In this document: piece after piece, positions 17,768-26,726 of the stretch
Layout of the letters: every line of letters starts with the position of its first letter
Numbering within the stretch: position 1 is the stretch's first letter
Source: Parasutterella excrementihominis YIT 11859
Lineage (GTDB): Bacteria; Pseudomonadota; Gammaproteobacteria; Burkholderiales; Burkholderiaceae_F
Assembly: GCF_000205025.1 (NCBI RefSeq)
Contig: NZ_GL883707.1
Coordinates: 37,604 to 88,895 of the forward strand
Direction: 5' to 3'
DNA length: 51,292 bases
Translations under genes and position numbers: made by a program
The notes under the pieces: model-generated
What the model was told of the DNA's origin: nothing
The model's input: the letters and a program-made list of their open reading frames with translations, nothing else
The model's database searches: none

Positions 17768-18736
17768 GTGGCGGACATTACCAAACTTTCTATTGACGAT
17801 ACGAGGTTTCTTGCGGAGCTAGAAAAGACGGGCGTTTTGCTTCGCGCGGGGTTGTTGTTAAATTTGTCTCCGTCTTCCTCAAGCAGGAACTTTTCTCGGA
17901 TACGTTCGTACTTTCCGCAGGAAATTTTTAGACAAATGGAAGGAATCTGGGTGCCGACAAACTACTACCTGCAGATCAAGCCGCAGATTCATCAGATTTT
18001 GGAAGCTTCTGAAGCGATGATGGATATGCAGTTTGATCCGAGTCAATCCACAAGGACTTTTGTCTTGAGCTCAGTGATGACCGAAATCTCTGTCGTGATT
18101 TCCGGTGTACTGCCGAAAATGATTGAAAGAGCGCCGAAAGTACGATTAGACCTGAGCAAGCACGACAATGAGATCGCCGCTGTAAGTGAAGGCAAAGCGG
18201 ATTTTGCGGTAATCACGGACGTTGATCTGGCGCCGGATCTCCACCGAATGAAGCTTTACCCGCTGGATCGTGTGTTGCTTGTCAGGAAGGGGCATCCACT
18301 TACGCAACTCAAAGGTCCTTTGTTAACTCGATACCTTCAAGTTTATGACCGTGTATCTATTCGGACAGGTCGGTCCGCATCCTGGGTCGGCCCTGAGCAA
18401 GGCTTATTCCAATACGAAAGGTTTATGGAACACACGAGGTTTTCTACGTCGCGTTTCTATTCTGCATGGGGCGCTATTGAGAAGACGAATTTGATTTCGG
18501 TTTGCGGCTGGCGTGCTGCAGAGCTGGCAATGAAGGCCTATAAGTTAACGGCGCTTCCCTTGCCAATTGATTTTGAAGAGACCGAAAAATGGAATGTTCT
18601 GATTTGGTCGGACAGCAAGCACCGAGATCCGGCGCATAAATGGATGAGAGGGCTCTTTAAAGAATGGGCGATTGAAGATGCCGAGCGAATGAAGAAACTC
18701 AAAGAAAAAGACCTCGGTGTTCCGAAATATAAATAA
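17768..18736 (+). CDS. LysR-family transcriptional regulator
   Basis: 322 residues from a GTG at 17768 with AAAGGG about nine bases upstream. The N-terminal region (LSIDDTRFLAELEKTGVLLRAGLLLNLSPS...) fits a diverged LysR winged helix with its SSSSRNFSRIR recognition helix. The rest fits the two-lobed periplasmic-binding-type effector domain, with FVLSSVMTEISVVISGVLP starting lobe 1 and KADFAVITDVDL typical of the family. Divergent from the cytochrome/flavoprotein operon, it is likely its activator in response to the unknown electron acceptor. A hairpin at 18737-18753 separates it from fabI. Confidence 0.83.
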   Translation: MADITKLSIDDTRFLAELEKTGVLLRAGLLLNLSPSSSSRNFSRIRSYFPQEIFRQMEGIWVPTNYYLQIKPQIHQILEASEAMMDMQFDPSQSTRTFVLSSVMTEISVVISGVLPKMIERAPKVRLDLSKHDNEIAAVSEGKADFAVITDVDLAPDLHRMKLYPLDRVLLVRKGHPLTQLKGPLLTRYLQVYDRVSIRTGRSASWVGPEQGLFQYERFMEHTRFSTSRFYSAWGAIEKTNLISVCGWRAAELAMKAYKLTALPLPIDFEETEKWNVLIWSDSKHRDPAHKWMRGLFKEWAIEDAERMKKLKEKDLGVPKYK

Positions 18737-18753
18737 GCGGCCGTGAAGGCCGC
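18737..18753. terminator. Hairpin between convergent lysR and fabI genes
   Basis: GCGGCC (18737-18742) pairs with GGCCGC (18748-18753), between stops at 18736 and 18779. There is little U tract on either strand. Confidence 0.5.
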
Positions 18754-18778
18754 CCATTGAGAACTAGAGCGCTAATGA

Positions 18779-19585
18779 TTAGGCGTTTTCAGATGCTGTC
18801 TGATCGACGCAGCAGGCAAGAGCATTAAAGCCGCCGTCGATATAGATGGTTTCCGCAGTGATTCCAAGAGAATTGTCGGAAAGAAGGAAGGCTGCGGTGT
18901 TGCCGACTTCATCAATTGAAACCAAAGAACGACTCGGAGAAACGGCTTTGCACTGAGCCAACATTGAGCTAAAGCCTTTAATGCCGCTTGCGGCAAGAGT
19001 CTTAATCGGGCCGCAGGAGAGTGTGTTGGCGCGAATGCCTTGCGGGCCGACGTCAGCAGCAATATAGCGGGTAGCAGATTCAAGCGCTGCTTTGCAAAGT
19101 CCCATCGTGTTGTAATTGGGAACGACCTTTTCTCCGCCGAGGTAAGACAATGTCAGCAAAGAAGCTTTGTGGCCGGCCATTAACGGGACCATTCTCTTAG
19201 CCATCGCAATGTAGGAGTAAACGGAGACGTTCATTGCGGAGAGGAAGCCTTCGCGGGAAGCGCCTTCGAGGAAGCTGCCGCTGATGGATTCGCGGGGCGC
19301 CCAGCCGATCGAGTGGACAAAGCCGTCAAAACCGTCGGTCCAGCGATTGGCGAGTTCAAGGGCTGCTAAATCAATTGATTCATCGAAAGATGCATCTAAC
19401 TTAATGACTTGTCCGGCGCCGAATTCATCGGCAAAGCCCTGCACGCGTTCTTTAAAGCGTTCGTTGTTATAGGAAAGAGCTAGTTCAGCGCCTTCTCTGG
19501 CACAAGCCTTTGCAATTCCATAAGCAATAGAGCGATTAGAAGAGATTCCAGTGATCAGGAATTTTTTACCGGTTAAGAAACCCAT
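18779..19585 (-). CDS. fabI: Enoyl-[acyl-carrier-protein] reductase (NADH)
   Basis: 268 residues from the ATG at 19585; a TTG at 19597 is less likely. It begins MGFLTGKKFLITGISSNRSI, as E. coli FabI does. Landmarks: SIAYGIAKACAREGAELA, FDGFVHSIGWAP, the catalytic YNTMGLCKAALES (Tyr and Lys of the YxxMxxxK motif), GPIKTLAASGIKGF and DGGFNALA. It catalyses the last reduction step of fatty-acid elongation in the cytoplasm and is the target of triclosan and isoniazid-like drugs. It is a single gene here, convergent with the LysR gene. Confidence 0.96.
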   Translation of the reverse strand: MGFLTGKKFLITGISSNRSIAYGIAKACAREGAELALSYNNERFKERVQGFADEFGAGQVIKLDASFDESIDLAALELANRWTDGFDGFVHSIGWAPRESISGSFLEGASREGFLSAMNVSVYSYIAMAKRMVPLMAGHKASLLTLSYLGGEKVVPNYNTMGLCKAALESATRYIAADVGPQGIRANTLSCGPIKTLAASGIKGFSSMLAQCKAVSPSRSLVSIDEVGNTAAFLLSDNSLGITAETIYIDGGFNALACCVDQTASENA

Positions 19586-19722
19586 GACGTGTTCCAATGA
19601 TTAAAAAACGCCATTTTATCAGCCTGAACGAAGTGGCTAGGTACGATTAGAGGTTGCGGAGGATCCAAAAGAAAGCGGATGTTACTTTTAGAAGATGATT
19701 AGAAGGAAAATTGCAGTGCAGT

Positions 19723-20523
19723 CTAGTCGACAGAGCTGTCCGAAACTTTGAGAATTTTTGCATCTTTCTGAAGGTCGTTCAAGAACTCTGTTGTCTGAAG
19801 TCTTTCAAGTTCTGAAAGCACTTTTGGCTTAACTTCTTCATAAGAAGGAAAGGGGACCTCACGTTTTTCTTCGAGAAGCACCACGTGATATCCGAGCTTG
19901 CTTTTGAAAGGAACCGGCAGAAGGTCGCCCGGCTGAAGAGCGAGGATGGCTTCGGCGAGGCCCGGAACCAAGACATTACGAATATTCGTAAAAGGAATCT
20001 GTCCGCCGTTTTGAGAGGTACTTTGGTCCAAAGATCTCTCTTTAGCGAGAGAACCAAAATCGGAACCTACCTTGAGAGATTGAATAATTTCTCTAGCTTC
20101 TTCCGGTGTCTTTACCAAGATATGTCGAAATTTGATTTCGTGTGGATCGTAGCTAGAGAGAAGTGAGTCGTAACGATTCCGAACCTGTTCTTCCGTGATC
20201 GGATGCTCAGAAGCATATCTGCGGCTCAGAATCGATCCGTAAAGCTGAGCCTGTTTTTCCGAAATCAAAACACGAACTCGAGGATCTTCTAGAAGACCTT
20301 CATTTCTGGCAGCTTGTTCGATGATTTTTTGTTCGAGAAGAATGCTTCGGGCTGCGTTTTTAAGCTGCTTTTCATTGGTTACGCCGTTGGCTCTCAGGAA
20401 GTCCATTAACTGCTTTTGTTCTTCTACGGAAACAAATTGTCCGTTAACCGTAAAGGCAGTTTGAGCAACGGCTGCAGGAAGGACGCCGGCAAGCGCAGCG
20501 GCGAGCACAAAGGACTTAAGCAC
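19723..20523 (-). CDS. Exported parvulin-type peptidyl-prolyl isomerase (copy 1)
   Basis: About 266 residues from a GTG at 20523 that has GAGG seven bases upstream; a TTG at 20535 is also in frame. Signal peptide (LAAALAGVLPAAVA), N-terminal SurA/PrsA-like helical chaperone region (about 25-130), then one rotamase domain: KFRHILVKTPEEA, FGSLAKERSLDQST, GGQIPF, LGYHVVLLEEKRE. It folds outer-membrane and periplasmic proteins. Just downstream of bolA and yciB on the same strand, it forms the yciB-bolA-ppiC cluster seen in betaproteobacteria. A close paralogue lies at 21683. Confidence 0.9.
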   Translation of the reverse strand: MLKSFVLAAALAGVLPAAVAQTAFTVNGQFVSVEEQKQLMDFLRANGVTNEKQLKNAARSILLEQKIIEQAARNEGLLEDPRVRVLISEKQAQLYGSILSRRYASEHPITEEQVRNRYDSLLSSYDPHEIKFRHILVKTPEEAREIIQSLKVGSDFGSLAKERSLDQSTSQNGGQIPFTNIRNVLVPGLAEAILALQPGDLLPVPFKSKLGYHVVLLEEKREVPFPSYEEVKPKVLSELERLQTTEFLNDLQKDAKILKVSDSSVD

Positions 20524-20544
20524 CTGCAGCCTCAAATAAAAATA

Positions 20545-20817
20545 TTAGTGGCGAGATTCGCTCGGCGCCAGCAATGTCATATTGATGTTGTGAATACCGT
20601 GACCGATAAAAGGTTTCAAGTATTCGTAAACGATTCGGTGTCGGTCAATTTTCGGCAGACCTTCAAAACGTCTGGAAATGACAAAGAGGTGGTAGAGGGA
20701 GCCTGCAGCAGGAGCTCTGCCGGCTTCAGGTCTTGTGTAATCAGTAAAGCGAAGCTCGATTGGGAAAATCGGCTCAAGCGCTTGGCTGATTCTTTCTAAT
20801 GTGGGAGTGTGACTCAT
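20545..20817 (-). CDS. bolA: BolA family protein
   Basis: 90 residues with the BolA core: a central segment LYHLFVISRRFEGL and a C-terminal KIDRHRIVYEYLKPFIG. BolA proteins pair with monothiol glutaredoxins in iron-sulfur cluster handling and affect cell shape under stress. The reading frame starts two bases after the yciB stop, with AAGGA eight bases before the ATG, so translation is probably coupled. Confidence 0.9.
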   Translation of the reverse strand: MSHTPTLERISQALEPIFPIELRFTDYTRPEAGRAPAAGSLYHLFVISRRFEGLPKIDRHRIVYEYLKPFIGHGIHNINMTLLAPSESRH

Positions 20818-20819
20818 CT

Positions 20820-21434
20820 TTATTTTCCTTCCGAATCAGATTCAGGGATAAATCGGGAAATATAAAAGCCGACGCCTAGGGTAAAGAGGAGCGTCAGTCC
20901 CATCAGCCCGAACAGTTTGAAATTCACCCACACGTCGGTGGAGCATGTGTAGGCAACTATAAGATTAAGAACACCGGTAACGGCAAAAAAACCGATCCAA
21001 CCGCGAAGGAGAATATTCCATGCAGGTTCCGGAAGAGAAACTTTATTACCGAGAAGCGACTTAAGGAAGTTCTTATGCATGAAAGAACCGCCCAAAAGGA
21101 TTCCGCCAAAGATCCAGTAAAGGATCGTGGGTTTCCATTTGATGAACATTTCATCGTGAAGCCAGATTGTCAGAGAGCCGAAGACTAAGATGACGGCAAC
21201 AGAAATCCACAGCATCGGATCAATCTTCTCACGGCGTACAAATTTCACGCCGATCTGAAGAAGCGACACGATTATCGCAGCAGCCGTGGCACAAATAACC
21301 GGGGCCTGGTCGGCTTGAAAGCCGCTTCCCAGCCATTGGTTGCAAAGCGCAGCCGCAGAGTCCGGATTTGTCTGAGCAACTTTAAATGTGCCGAAGAACA
21401 AAATCACCGGCAAAAGGTCGTAAAGGAACTTCAC
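20820..21434 (-). CDS. yciB: Septation protein A / intracellular septation family (YciB)
   Basis: 204 residues, with five or six hydrophobic segments. The start KFLYDLLPVILFFGTFKVAQ is characteristic of YciB (IspZ), as are LWISVAVILVFGSLTIWLHDE and KWKPTILYWIFGGILLGG. An inner-membrane protein linked to cell-envelope synthesis and septation. The start codon appears to be GTG. First gene of the yciB-bolA-ppiC cluster. Confidence 0.92.
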   Translation of the reverse strand: MKFLYDLLPVILFFGTFKVAQTNPDSAAALCNQWLGSGFQADQAPVICATAAAIIVSLLQIGVKFVRREKIDPMLWISVAVILVFGSLTIWLHDEMFIKWKPTILYWIFGGILLGGSFMHKNFLKSLLGNKVSLPEPAWNILLRGWIGFFAVTGVLNLIVAYTCSTDVWVNFKLFGLMGLTLLFTLGVGFYISRFIPESDSEGK

Positions 21435-21639
21435 ACTCTTTTTTCCAACAACAAAATCGTTTCAGGTAATGAAACTTTCAAATTCAATGAATTCTACTTA
21501 AAAATCCGTTTTTTGTTAAATAGAGGTATATCATTACGCGACTCTTAAGAACAGCTGGTTTCATCCCTAATTTACAGGGATAATCTTATTTACTCTCCCC
21601 GCTATTAGCCGACTTTAGAGATTTTCATTTTCAATTGGC

Positions 21640-21664
21640 AAAAAAGGCCGCCGAAGCGACCTTT
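21640..21664 (-). terminator. Terminator of the second PPIase gene
   Basis: On the minus strand GGTCGC, TTCG, GCGGCC (21661-21646) is followed by six T (21645-21640). It starts about 20 bases after the stop at 21683. Confidence 0.83.
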
Positions 21665-21682
21665 CCTAAGTATCAATGGAAA

Positions 21683-22489
21683 TTACTTAGAGGATTTTTT
21701 CTTAGCCGGAGCGGCTTCAGCGATCTTAGCGTTCTTCATCAGATCAGCCATGTACTGCTGAGCCTGACGCTGTGCAGCAAGATTCTGAATCTGAGGTTTC
21801 AGAGCATCGAAAGAGGGCAGAGGAACTTCACGCTTGTCCTGAAGCTGGATAACGTGGTAGCCGAGTGCGCTGTGGAAAGGAACGGGAAGAAGAGCACCTT
21901 TGTTCAGAGCCATTGCAGTTTCTGCAAATCCGGGGATAGCGATTCTGCGGATGTTGGTGAACGGGATTTCTCCGCCCTGAGCTGCTGTACCCTGATCCAA
22001 AGATTTTTCTTTGGCGATCGTTGCAAAGTCACCGCCGGCGTTCAAAGACTTGATGATGTCTTTGGCTTCTTGTTCTGTTTTAACAAGGATGTGACGAACT
22101 TTGATTTCGTTCGGATCGTACTGTTTTTTAACTTCTTCGTAAGTTTTCTTGAGGTCCGCATCGGTCAGCGGGTGGGCAGCAGCATTTTTGCGAACTAATT
22201 CAGCGGAGTAAATTTCTGTCTGACGTTCTGCAATCAGCGCTTTGACGGCAGGATCCTGGGCGATATTGGCTTTTTTAGCCGCTTCTTCAATGAGTTTTTC
22301 CTGAGCGAGGATGCTGCGGGCAGCTTCGAGCTGCTGTTTCTGGTCTTTGACTCCGCGGTCAGCAAGAACTTTCATGAGTTCTTGCTGATCTGCCACGGAA
22401 ACTGTCTGACCGTTAACGGTGAAGGCAGTCTGAGCGAAGACGGGAGCGGCAAGGGCTGCCAGGGCTGTTGCGAGAAGAAGTTTTTTCAT
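21683..22489 (-). CDS. Exported parvulin-type peptidyl-prolyl isomerase (copy 2)
   Basis: 268 residues from the ATG at 22489 (a TTG at 22510 is in frame but would spoil the signal peptide). Signal peptide ending VFA, helical chaperone part, then a rotamase domain with VRHILVKTEQEA, FATIAKEKSLDQGT, GGEIPFTNIRR and LGYHVIQLQDKREV. It ends in a Lys/Ser-rich tail. It is paralogous to the copy at 19723 over almost the whole length (TAFTVNGQ.VSV start, identical IPFTNIR and LGYHV blocks), which implies a local duplication around yciB-bolA. Single gene with its own terminator. Confidence 0.92.
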   Translation of the reverse strand: MKKLLLATALAALAAPVFAQTAFTVNGQTVSVADQQELMKVLADRGVKDQKQQLEAARSILAQEKLIEEAAKKANIAQDPAVKALIAERQTEIYSAELVRKNAAAHPLTDADLKKTYEEVKKQYDPNEIKVRHILVKTEQEAKDIIKSLNAGGDFATIAKEKSLDQGTAAQGGEIPFTNIRRIAIPGFAETAMALNKGALLPVPFHSALGYHVIQLQDKREVPLPSFDALKPQIQNLAAQRQAQQYMADLMKNAKIAEAAPAKKKSSK

Positions 22490-22967
22490 AATTAAATTTA
22501 ATTTATCCAAAAAATGCGAGGAAGACTGCTTAGATAACTGCTCTTAACCGTTTTCTTCGCCTGAGTTAACCGCCTCATTCTACTCAATTTTGCGAGTGCG
22601 GGTAATTCAAAATCACACTCGGGAAAGCTCTAACAACCTCTTGAATTTTTTGAAATTAGAAAGAAAAGAATCGCAAATGTGGGGGAGGAACCTTTGACGG
22701 AAGAAAGTGTCGATGGAGGATCTTTCAATCCGAAAATGCAAACTTAGCCGGAGCGAGAATTTTCGATTTCTACAAACCAACTTTTCTTGTGGATTCTGAT
22801 GTTCTTACAATCAGACTAGACTTTGGGCTTGAAGTCGAGTGTATATATGCATAAATTTAATAAAAAGTTATATTAAATTTATATTAGACATGAATAATCC
22901 TGTTTTCTACTATTGAGCTATCAAAGCAAGTTTTCTCAGAAGCTTCCTATCAATAGATTGAATATAG
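22490..22967. other. Non-coding region between divergent PPIase and cupin genes
   Basis: 478 bp without a recognisable gene. The left part is GC-moderate and featureless. The right part (22840-22900) is very AT-rich and holds the 30-bp palindrome described separately. Confidence 0.6.
22852..22881. promoter_or_regulatory. 30-bp perfect palindrome upstream of the cupin gene
   Basis: TAAATTTAAT (22852-22861), a 10-bp centre, then ATTAAATTTA (22872-22881): perfect 10-bp arms about one helical turn apart. It lies roughly 90-115 bp before the cupin gene. It resembles a dimeric-regulator operator, but pure A/T repeats also arise by chance in AT-rich DNA. Confidence 0.45.
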
Positions 22968-23471
22968 GTGACCATCGTGTTGAAACTCATTTCTGCTCTT
23001 CTTTCCTCTCTGTTGGTTATGGAATCTGCTGTTGCAGTAGACGAACAAAATCCTGCCGGTGATCAGCTGGTAAAACGGGGCGATGCCATCCAGAGCATTA
23101 AAGGAAGCGACAAGATATTTACCGGTGAAGTCAAGATCGTCCCTCTGTCTGAATCTGTTCCCGGGATGCCGGTATCCAGTGCATATGTAATTTTTGAACC
23201 AGGCGCCAGATCTTTCTGGCACACACACCCGATCGGACAGGTTCTGATCATTGTTGAAGGAGAAGGCCGTTCGGGCGTCTATGGAAAACCAGTGAGCGTC
23301 CTGAAAAAAGGCGATGTGGTTGTATGTCCGAAAGGCATCAAACATTTCCATGGCGCAGCTCCCGACAAGAGAATGGTTCAAATGACGGTTACCGGGTACG
23401 ATCCTCAAGGCAAGAACGTGACATGGATGGAACCGGTCACGGACCAGCAGTACAAGAACAGCGAGAAGTAA
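22968..23471 (+). CDS. Exported cupin-domain protein
   Basis: Up to 167 residues. The GTG at 22968 overlaps the AGGTG that looks like the ribosome binding site, so translation may really start at the GTG at 22977 or the TTG at 22980. The signal peptide ends near AVA. A single cupin barrel follows, with metal-ligand motifs HTHPIGQVLIIVEGEG (motif 1) and GIKHFHGAAP (motif 2). It resembles small quercetinase-like cupins, often annotated as carboxymuconolactone-linked. The catalysed reaction cannot be read. Unusually for this class, it is exported to the periplasm. Confidence 0.83.
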   Translation: MTIVLKLISALLSSLLVMESAVAVDEQNPAGDQLVKRGDAIQSIKGSDKIFTGEVKIVPLSESVPGMPVSSAYVIFEPGARSFWHTHPIGQVLIIVEGEGRSGVYGKPVSVLKKGDVVVCPKGIKHFHGAAPDKRMVQMTVTGYDPQGKNVTWMEPVTDQQYKNSEK

Positions 23472-23494
23472 CAACGTTTCCTTTCCTTAAATGA

Positions 23495-23528
23495 TTAGGC
23501 CGAAGATCCGTAGGGGTTTTCGGCCTAA
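23495..23528 (+). terminator. Terminator hairpin after the cupin gene
   Basis: A perfect 10-bp stem: TTAGGCCGAA (23495-23504) and TTCGGCCTAA (23519-23528). Confidence 0.75.
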
Positions 23529-23712
23529 ATTACTTTCTAAGACTCCCCGACTGTTTCTTTTGTACTGATAAGAAGAATATTTCTCATTTTCGTTCAAAAA
23601 CTCTTACAAATTAGGCATCGTTTTGTCGCTATCCGGGGGCCGATTGAACGTTGTCTTAAGACAAGCGGATTATCCTTAGCAAACAATTCGTTAAAACAGA
23701 ATATTCGTATCT

Positions 23713-26481
23713 ATGAAAATTGCGAAAAAACTTGCTGTCGCGGCTTGCGTCGCTTCAGCCTTTACTATGATGAATACACAAGCAGAAGAAACAAAAGCAC
23801 CGGTCAGCGTCTCTCAAGCCGGTACTGCACTTCCGGCCGGTGTGACCCAAGGGCCGAGTATTGAAGGCGTGACAGAATATCGTCTTACCAACGGATTACG
23901 CGTAGTTCTTTTCCCGGATGCCTCTAAAGATACGGCGACCGTTAACATGACTTATCAGGTCGGTTCTCGTCAGGAAAACTACGGCGAAACCGGCATGGCT
24001 CATTTGCTCGAGCATCTGATTTTTAAAGGAAGCAAAAACTTCCCGAATCCGACCAAAGAATTCACGAACCGCGGTTTCCGCATGAACGGTTCCACTTGGC
24101 TCGACCGTACTAATTACTTTGTCTCCTTTACTGCTACAGAAGACAACCTCAAGTTCGCTTTAGCTTGGAGTGCTGACGCTATGCGCAACTCCTTTATCGC
24201 TAAAAAAGACTTAGACAGCGAAATGAGCGTTGTGCGCAACGAATACGAGATGGGCGAGAATCGTCCTTCCAGCGTGTTGATGAAGCGTATGCAGTCCATG
24301 ATGTACGACTGGCACAACTACGGCAAGAGCACCATCGGCAACAGAAGCGATATCGAACATGTTCGTATCGAAAACCTTCAGGCTTTTTATCACCGGTATT
24401 ACCGCCCGGACAACGCTGTCTTAACAGTCAGCGGTAAGTTCGATGTCCAGAAAACGCTGGAATGGATCGTTAAAGATTTCTCTTTAATCCAGAACCCGAA
24501 AGAAGCGCTTCCAGCTGAATGGACAGTGGAACCGACAGCGGACGGTGAACGCGTGTTTGAGATCCGCCGCAAAGGCGAAACTCAGATGGTTGCTGTCGGC
24601 TACCGCATCCCGAGCGCTTTACATCCGGATGCTTTAGGCGTGGAAGTTGCAACTGAAGTGTTGGCCGATTCTCCTAACGGCCGTCTGTACGAAGCCTTAG
24701 TAAAAACCGGACTAGCAGCAAATGTTTTCGGTTACGCCGTCGGCGCTAAGGAGCCCGGCTTTGTGATCTTCGGTGCCTCCGTTAAGAAAGGCGAATCGCT
24801 TGAGAAAGTTAAAGATAAGCTTATCGAAACGATTGAAGGCTCTTTAAAGCAGAAGCCGATGACTTCTAAAGAGTTAAACAGAACCAAGGCTCAGATGGAA
24901 ACCATGTACGAACGCGCCTTTGCCGATCCGGAAGGATTTGGTGTCGGCTTATCAGAGTACATTGCGCTGGGCGACTGGAGACTTTTCTTCTACGGCCGCG
25001 ATAAGACTAAAGACGTCACTGCTCAGCAGGCTGACAGTGCAGCAGACAAATATTTCGTGCGTGACAACCGAGTTGTCGGACTCTTCATTCCCGATGACAA
25101 TCCTCAGCGCGCAGAGATCACAAAAGCTCCGAGCGCGGATGAACTGCTGGCTAATTACAAGCCGCAGGGAACTGCTCAAAAGATTGAGGCTTTCGACTCT
25201 TCGTTCGATAACCTCGACAAGAGGACACAGCGTATTGATATCGGCGATTTGAATATTGCTTTGCTGCCCAAACAGACACGCGGTGAAACCGTGACCGTTT
25301 GCATGAAGTTCAAGTCCGGCGACGAGAAGAATCTTTTTGGTAAGGCTAATCTTCAGCCTGTTGCTGCTGCGATGCTGACTCGCGGAACAAAGACGATGAC
25401 TCGCTCTGAAATTGAAGATCGTATGACCGAGCTGAAGATGGCCGGTTCCATTACGAACTTCACGACTACGAGAAAGAATCTTCCGGCCGCTCTTGAGCTT
25501 GTGTTTGATGCCATGCACAACTCGATCATGCCGCAGGATGAATTTGATCAGTTTAAGAAGCAGATGCAGGTCATGATCGAAAGCATGCGTGATAAACCTG
25601 ATGCGCTCGCTCAGAACGCTATTACGCAGCACTTCAATACTTATCCGAAGGGCGATCCTCGCTACGAATACTCTTTAGATGAGTCGCTGGAACAGCTGAA
25701 TAAGCTTACAGTTGACCAAGTCAGAGCTTTCTATAAAGAATTCGGTGGTACGTCTCGCGGTGAGATTTCGATTGTCGGCGATTTCGATCCGAAGACAGTG
25801 GAAAAGATCATTCGTGATGATTACGCCAAGTACGTTTCTAAGGCTCATTACGCTCCGGTCGTAACGGAATATCGTCCCGTTAAAGCCACTCGCGTCGTTA
25901 TTGATACTCCTGACAAGGAAAACGCAATTATCGTTGCTCGTTCTGTGTTCCCGATCAACGACACAGCTCCGGATGCTCCGGCACTTACCGTTGCCAACTG
26001 GATTCTGGGCGGCGGCACAGGTCTTTCCAACCGTTTGATTGAAAGACTTCGCCAGAAAGAAGGCCTTTCATACGGCGCCGGTTCTCACGTTCGTATTCCT
26101 GCGAAGGGCGATAACGGTAGCTTTGTTTTCCGTGCGATTGTGGCTCCTCAGAACATGCTTCAGGCAGAAGCCAGTGCCCGCGACGTGATTGCTAAAGCGA
26201 TTAAAGACGGCTTTACAGATCAAGAGGTAGAGGAAGCCAAGAAAGGTCTGCTGCAGGCAATGCAGGTCGCTCGTTCTCAGGACGATGTGGTTGCCCGCTC
26301 CTGGAACGACAAGATGGAAAATCAACGTACATGGGTATTCAGTAAGAAACAGGCGGAAGCCATCTCCAAGCTGACGACGGCTGATGTCAATGCTGCACTG
26401 CGTAAATACATCAAACCTGATGAAATTACTTTTGTGTTGGCCGGAGACCAGAAGAAAGCGGCACAGAAAAAACAAGACTAA
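23713..26481 (+). CDS. Exported M16-family zinc metalloprotease (insulinase/pitrilysin type)
   Basis: 922 residues with a signal peptide of about 24 residues. The inverted zinc motif HLLEH is at 97-101, and the third ligand lies about 75 residues later in VVRNEYEMGE. A complete N-terminal M16 half is followed by a second, catalytically inactive half from about residue 500 (LNIALLPKQTRGETVTVCMKF; GGGTGLSNRLIERLRQKEGLSY near the C-terminal active-cleft Arg/Tyr). This two-half layout in one chain is usual for periplasmic M16 proteases, which degrade short peptides. It is a single gene with a terminator at 26530-26557. Confidence 0.93.
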   Translation: MKIAKKLAVAACVASAFTMMNTQAEETKAPVSVSQAGTALPAGVTQGPSIEGVTEYRLTNGLRVVLFPDASKDTATVNMTYQVGSRQENYGETGMAHLLEHLIFKGSKNFPNPTKEFTNRGFRMNGSTWLDRTNYFVSFTATEDNLKFALAWSADAMRNSFIAKKDLDSEMSVVRNEYEMGENRPSSVLMKRMQSMMYDWHNYGKSTIGNRSDIEHVRIENLQAFYHRYYRPDNAVLTVSGKFDVQKTLEWIVKDFSLIQNPKEALPAEWTVEPTADGERVFEIRRKGETQMVAVGYRIPSALHPDALGVEVATEVLADSPNGRLYEALVKTGLAANVFGYAVGAKEPGFVIFGASVKKGESLEKVKDKLIETIEGSLKQKPMTSKELNRTKAQMETMYERAFADPEGFGVGLSEYIALGDWRLFFYGRDKTKDVTAQQADSAADKYFVRDNRVVGLFIPDDNPQRAEITKAPSADELLANYKPQGTAQKIEAFDSSFDNLDKRTQRIDIGDLNIALLPKQTRGETVTVCMKFKSGDEKNLFGKANLQPVAAAMLTRGTKTMTRSEIEDRMTELKMAGSITNFTTTRKNLPAALELVFDAMHNSIMPQDEFDQFKKQMQVMIESMRDKPDALAQNAITQHFNTYPKGDPRYEYSLDESLEQLNKLTVDQVRAFYKEFGGTSRGEISIVGDFDPKTVEKIIRDDYAKYVSKAHYAPVVTEYRPVKATRVVIDTPDKENAIIVARSVFPINDTAPDAPALTVANWILGGGTGLSNRLIERLRQKEGLSYGAGSHVRIPAKGDNGSFVFRAIVAPQNMLQAEASARDVIAKAIKDGFTDQEVEEAKKGLLQAMQVARSQDDVVARSWNDKMENQRTWVFSKKQAEAISKLTTADVNAALRKYIKPDEITFVLAGDQKKAAQKKQD

Positions 26482-26529
26482 TTTCAGAGGTCGTCAGGGA
26501 AATTTGACTGCCGTTTATTGAGATTTTGA

Positions 26530-26557
26530 GAGCTGAGCCTAAAAACTCGGCTCTTTT
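26530..26557 (+). terminator. Terminator of the M16 protease gene
   Basis: GAGCTGAG (26530-26537) with CTCGGCTC (26546-26553), followed by TTTTCTTCTTTT. Confidence 0.83.
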
Positions 26558-26648
26558 CTTCTTTTCCTCAAGCATTGAGAATTTAACTTTTAAGTAACTT
26601 ATTGATTTTGGATGGTTGAGGTACTGCCTTTCTCTTTGATGGAAAATG

Positions 26649-26714
26649 AAACCGTCTTCTGAGAGATTAGAAGACGGTTTACAGTGGTTTGAGGTGCCGA
26701 CCTAAAAGGTCGGC
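26649..26714 (-). terminator. Two hairpins downstream of the twin-arginine flavoprotein gene
   Basis: A 7-bp hairpin, GCCGACC (26696-26702) with GGTCGGC (26708-26714), then a perfect 12-bp hairpin, AAACCGTCTTCT (26649-26660) with AGAAGACGGTTT (26669-26680), followed on the minus strand by CATTTTCC. They probably end the minus-strand operon. Confidence 0.65.
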
Positions 26715-26726
26715 TTAAAAATCGTG

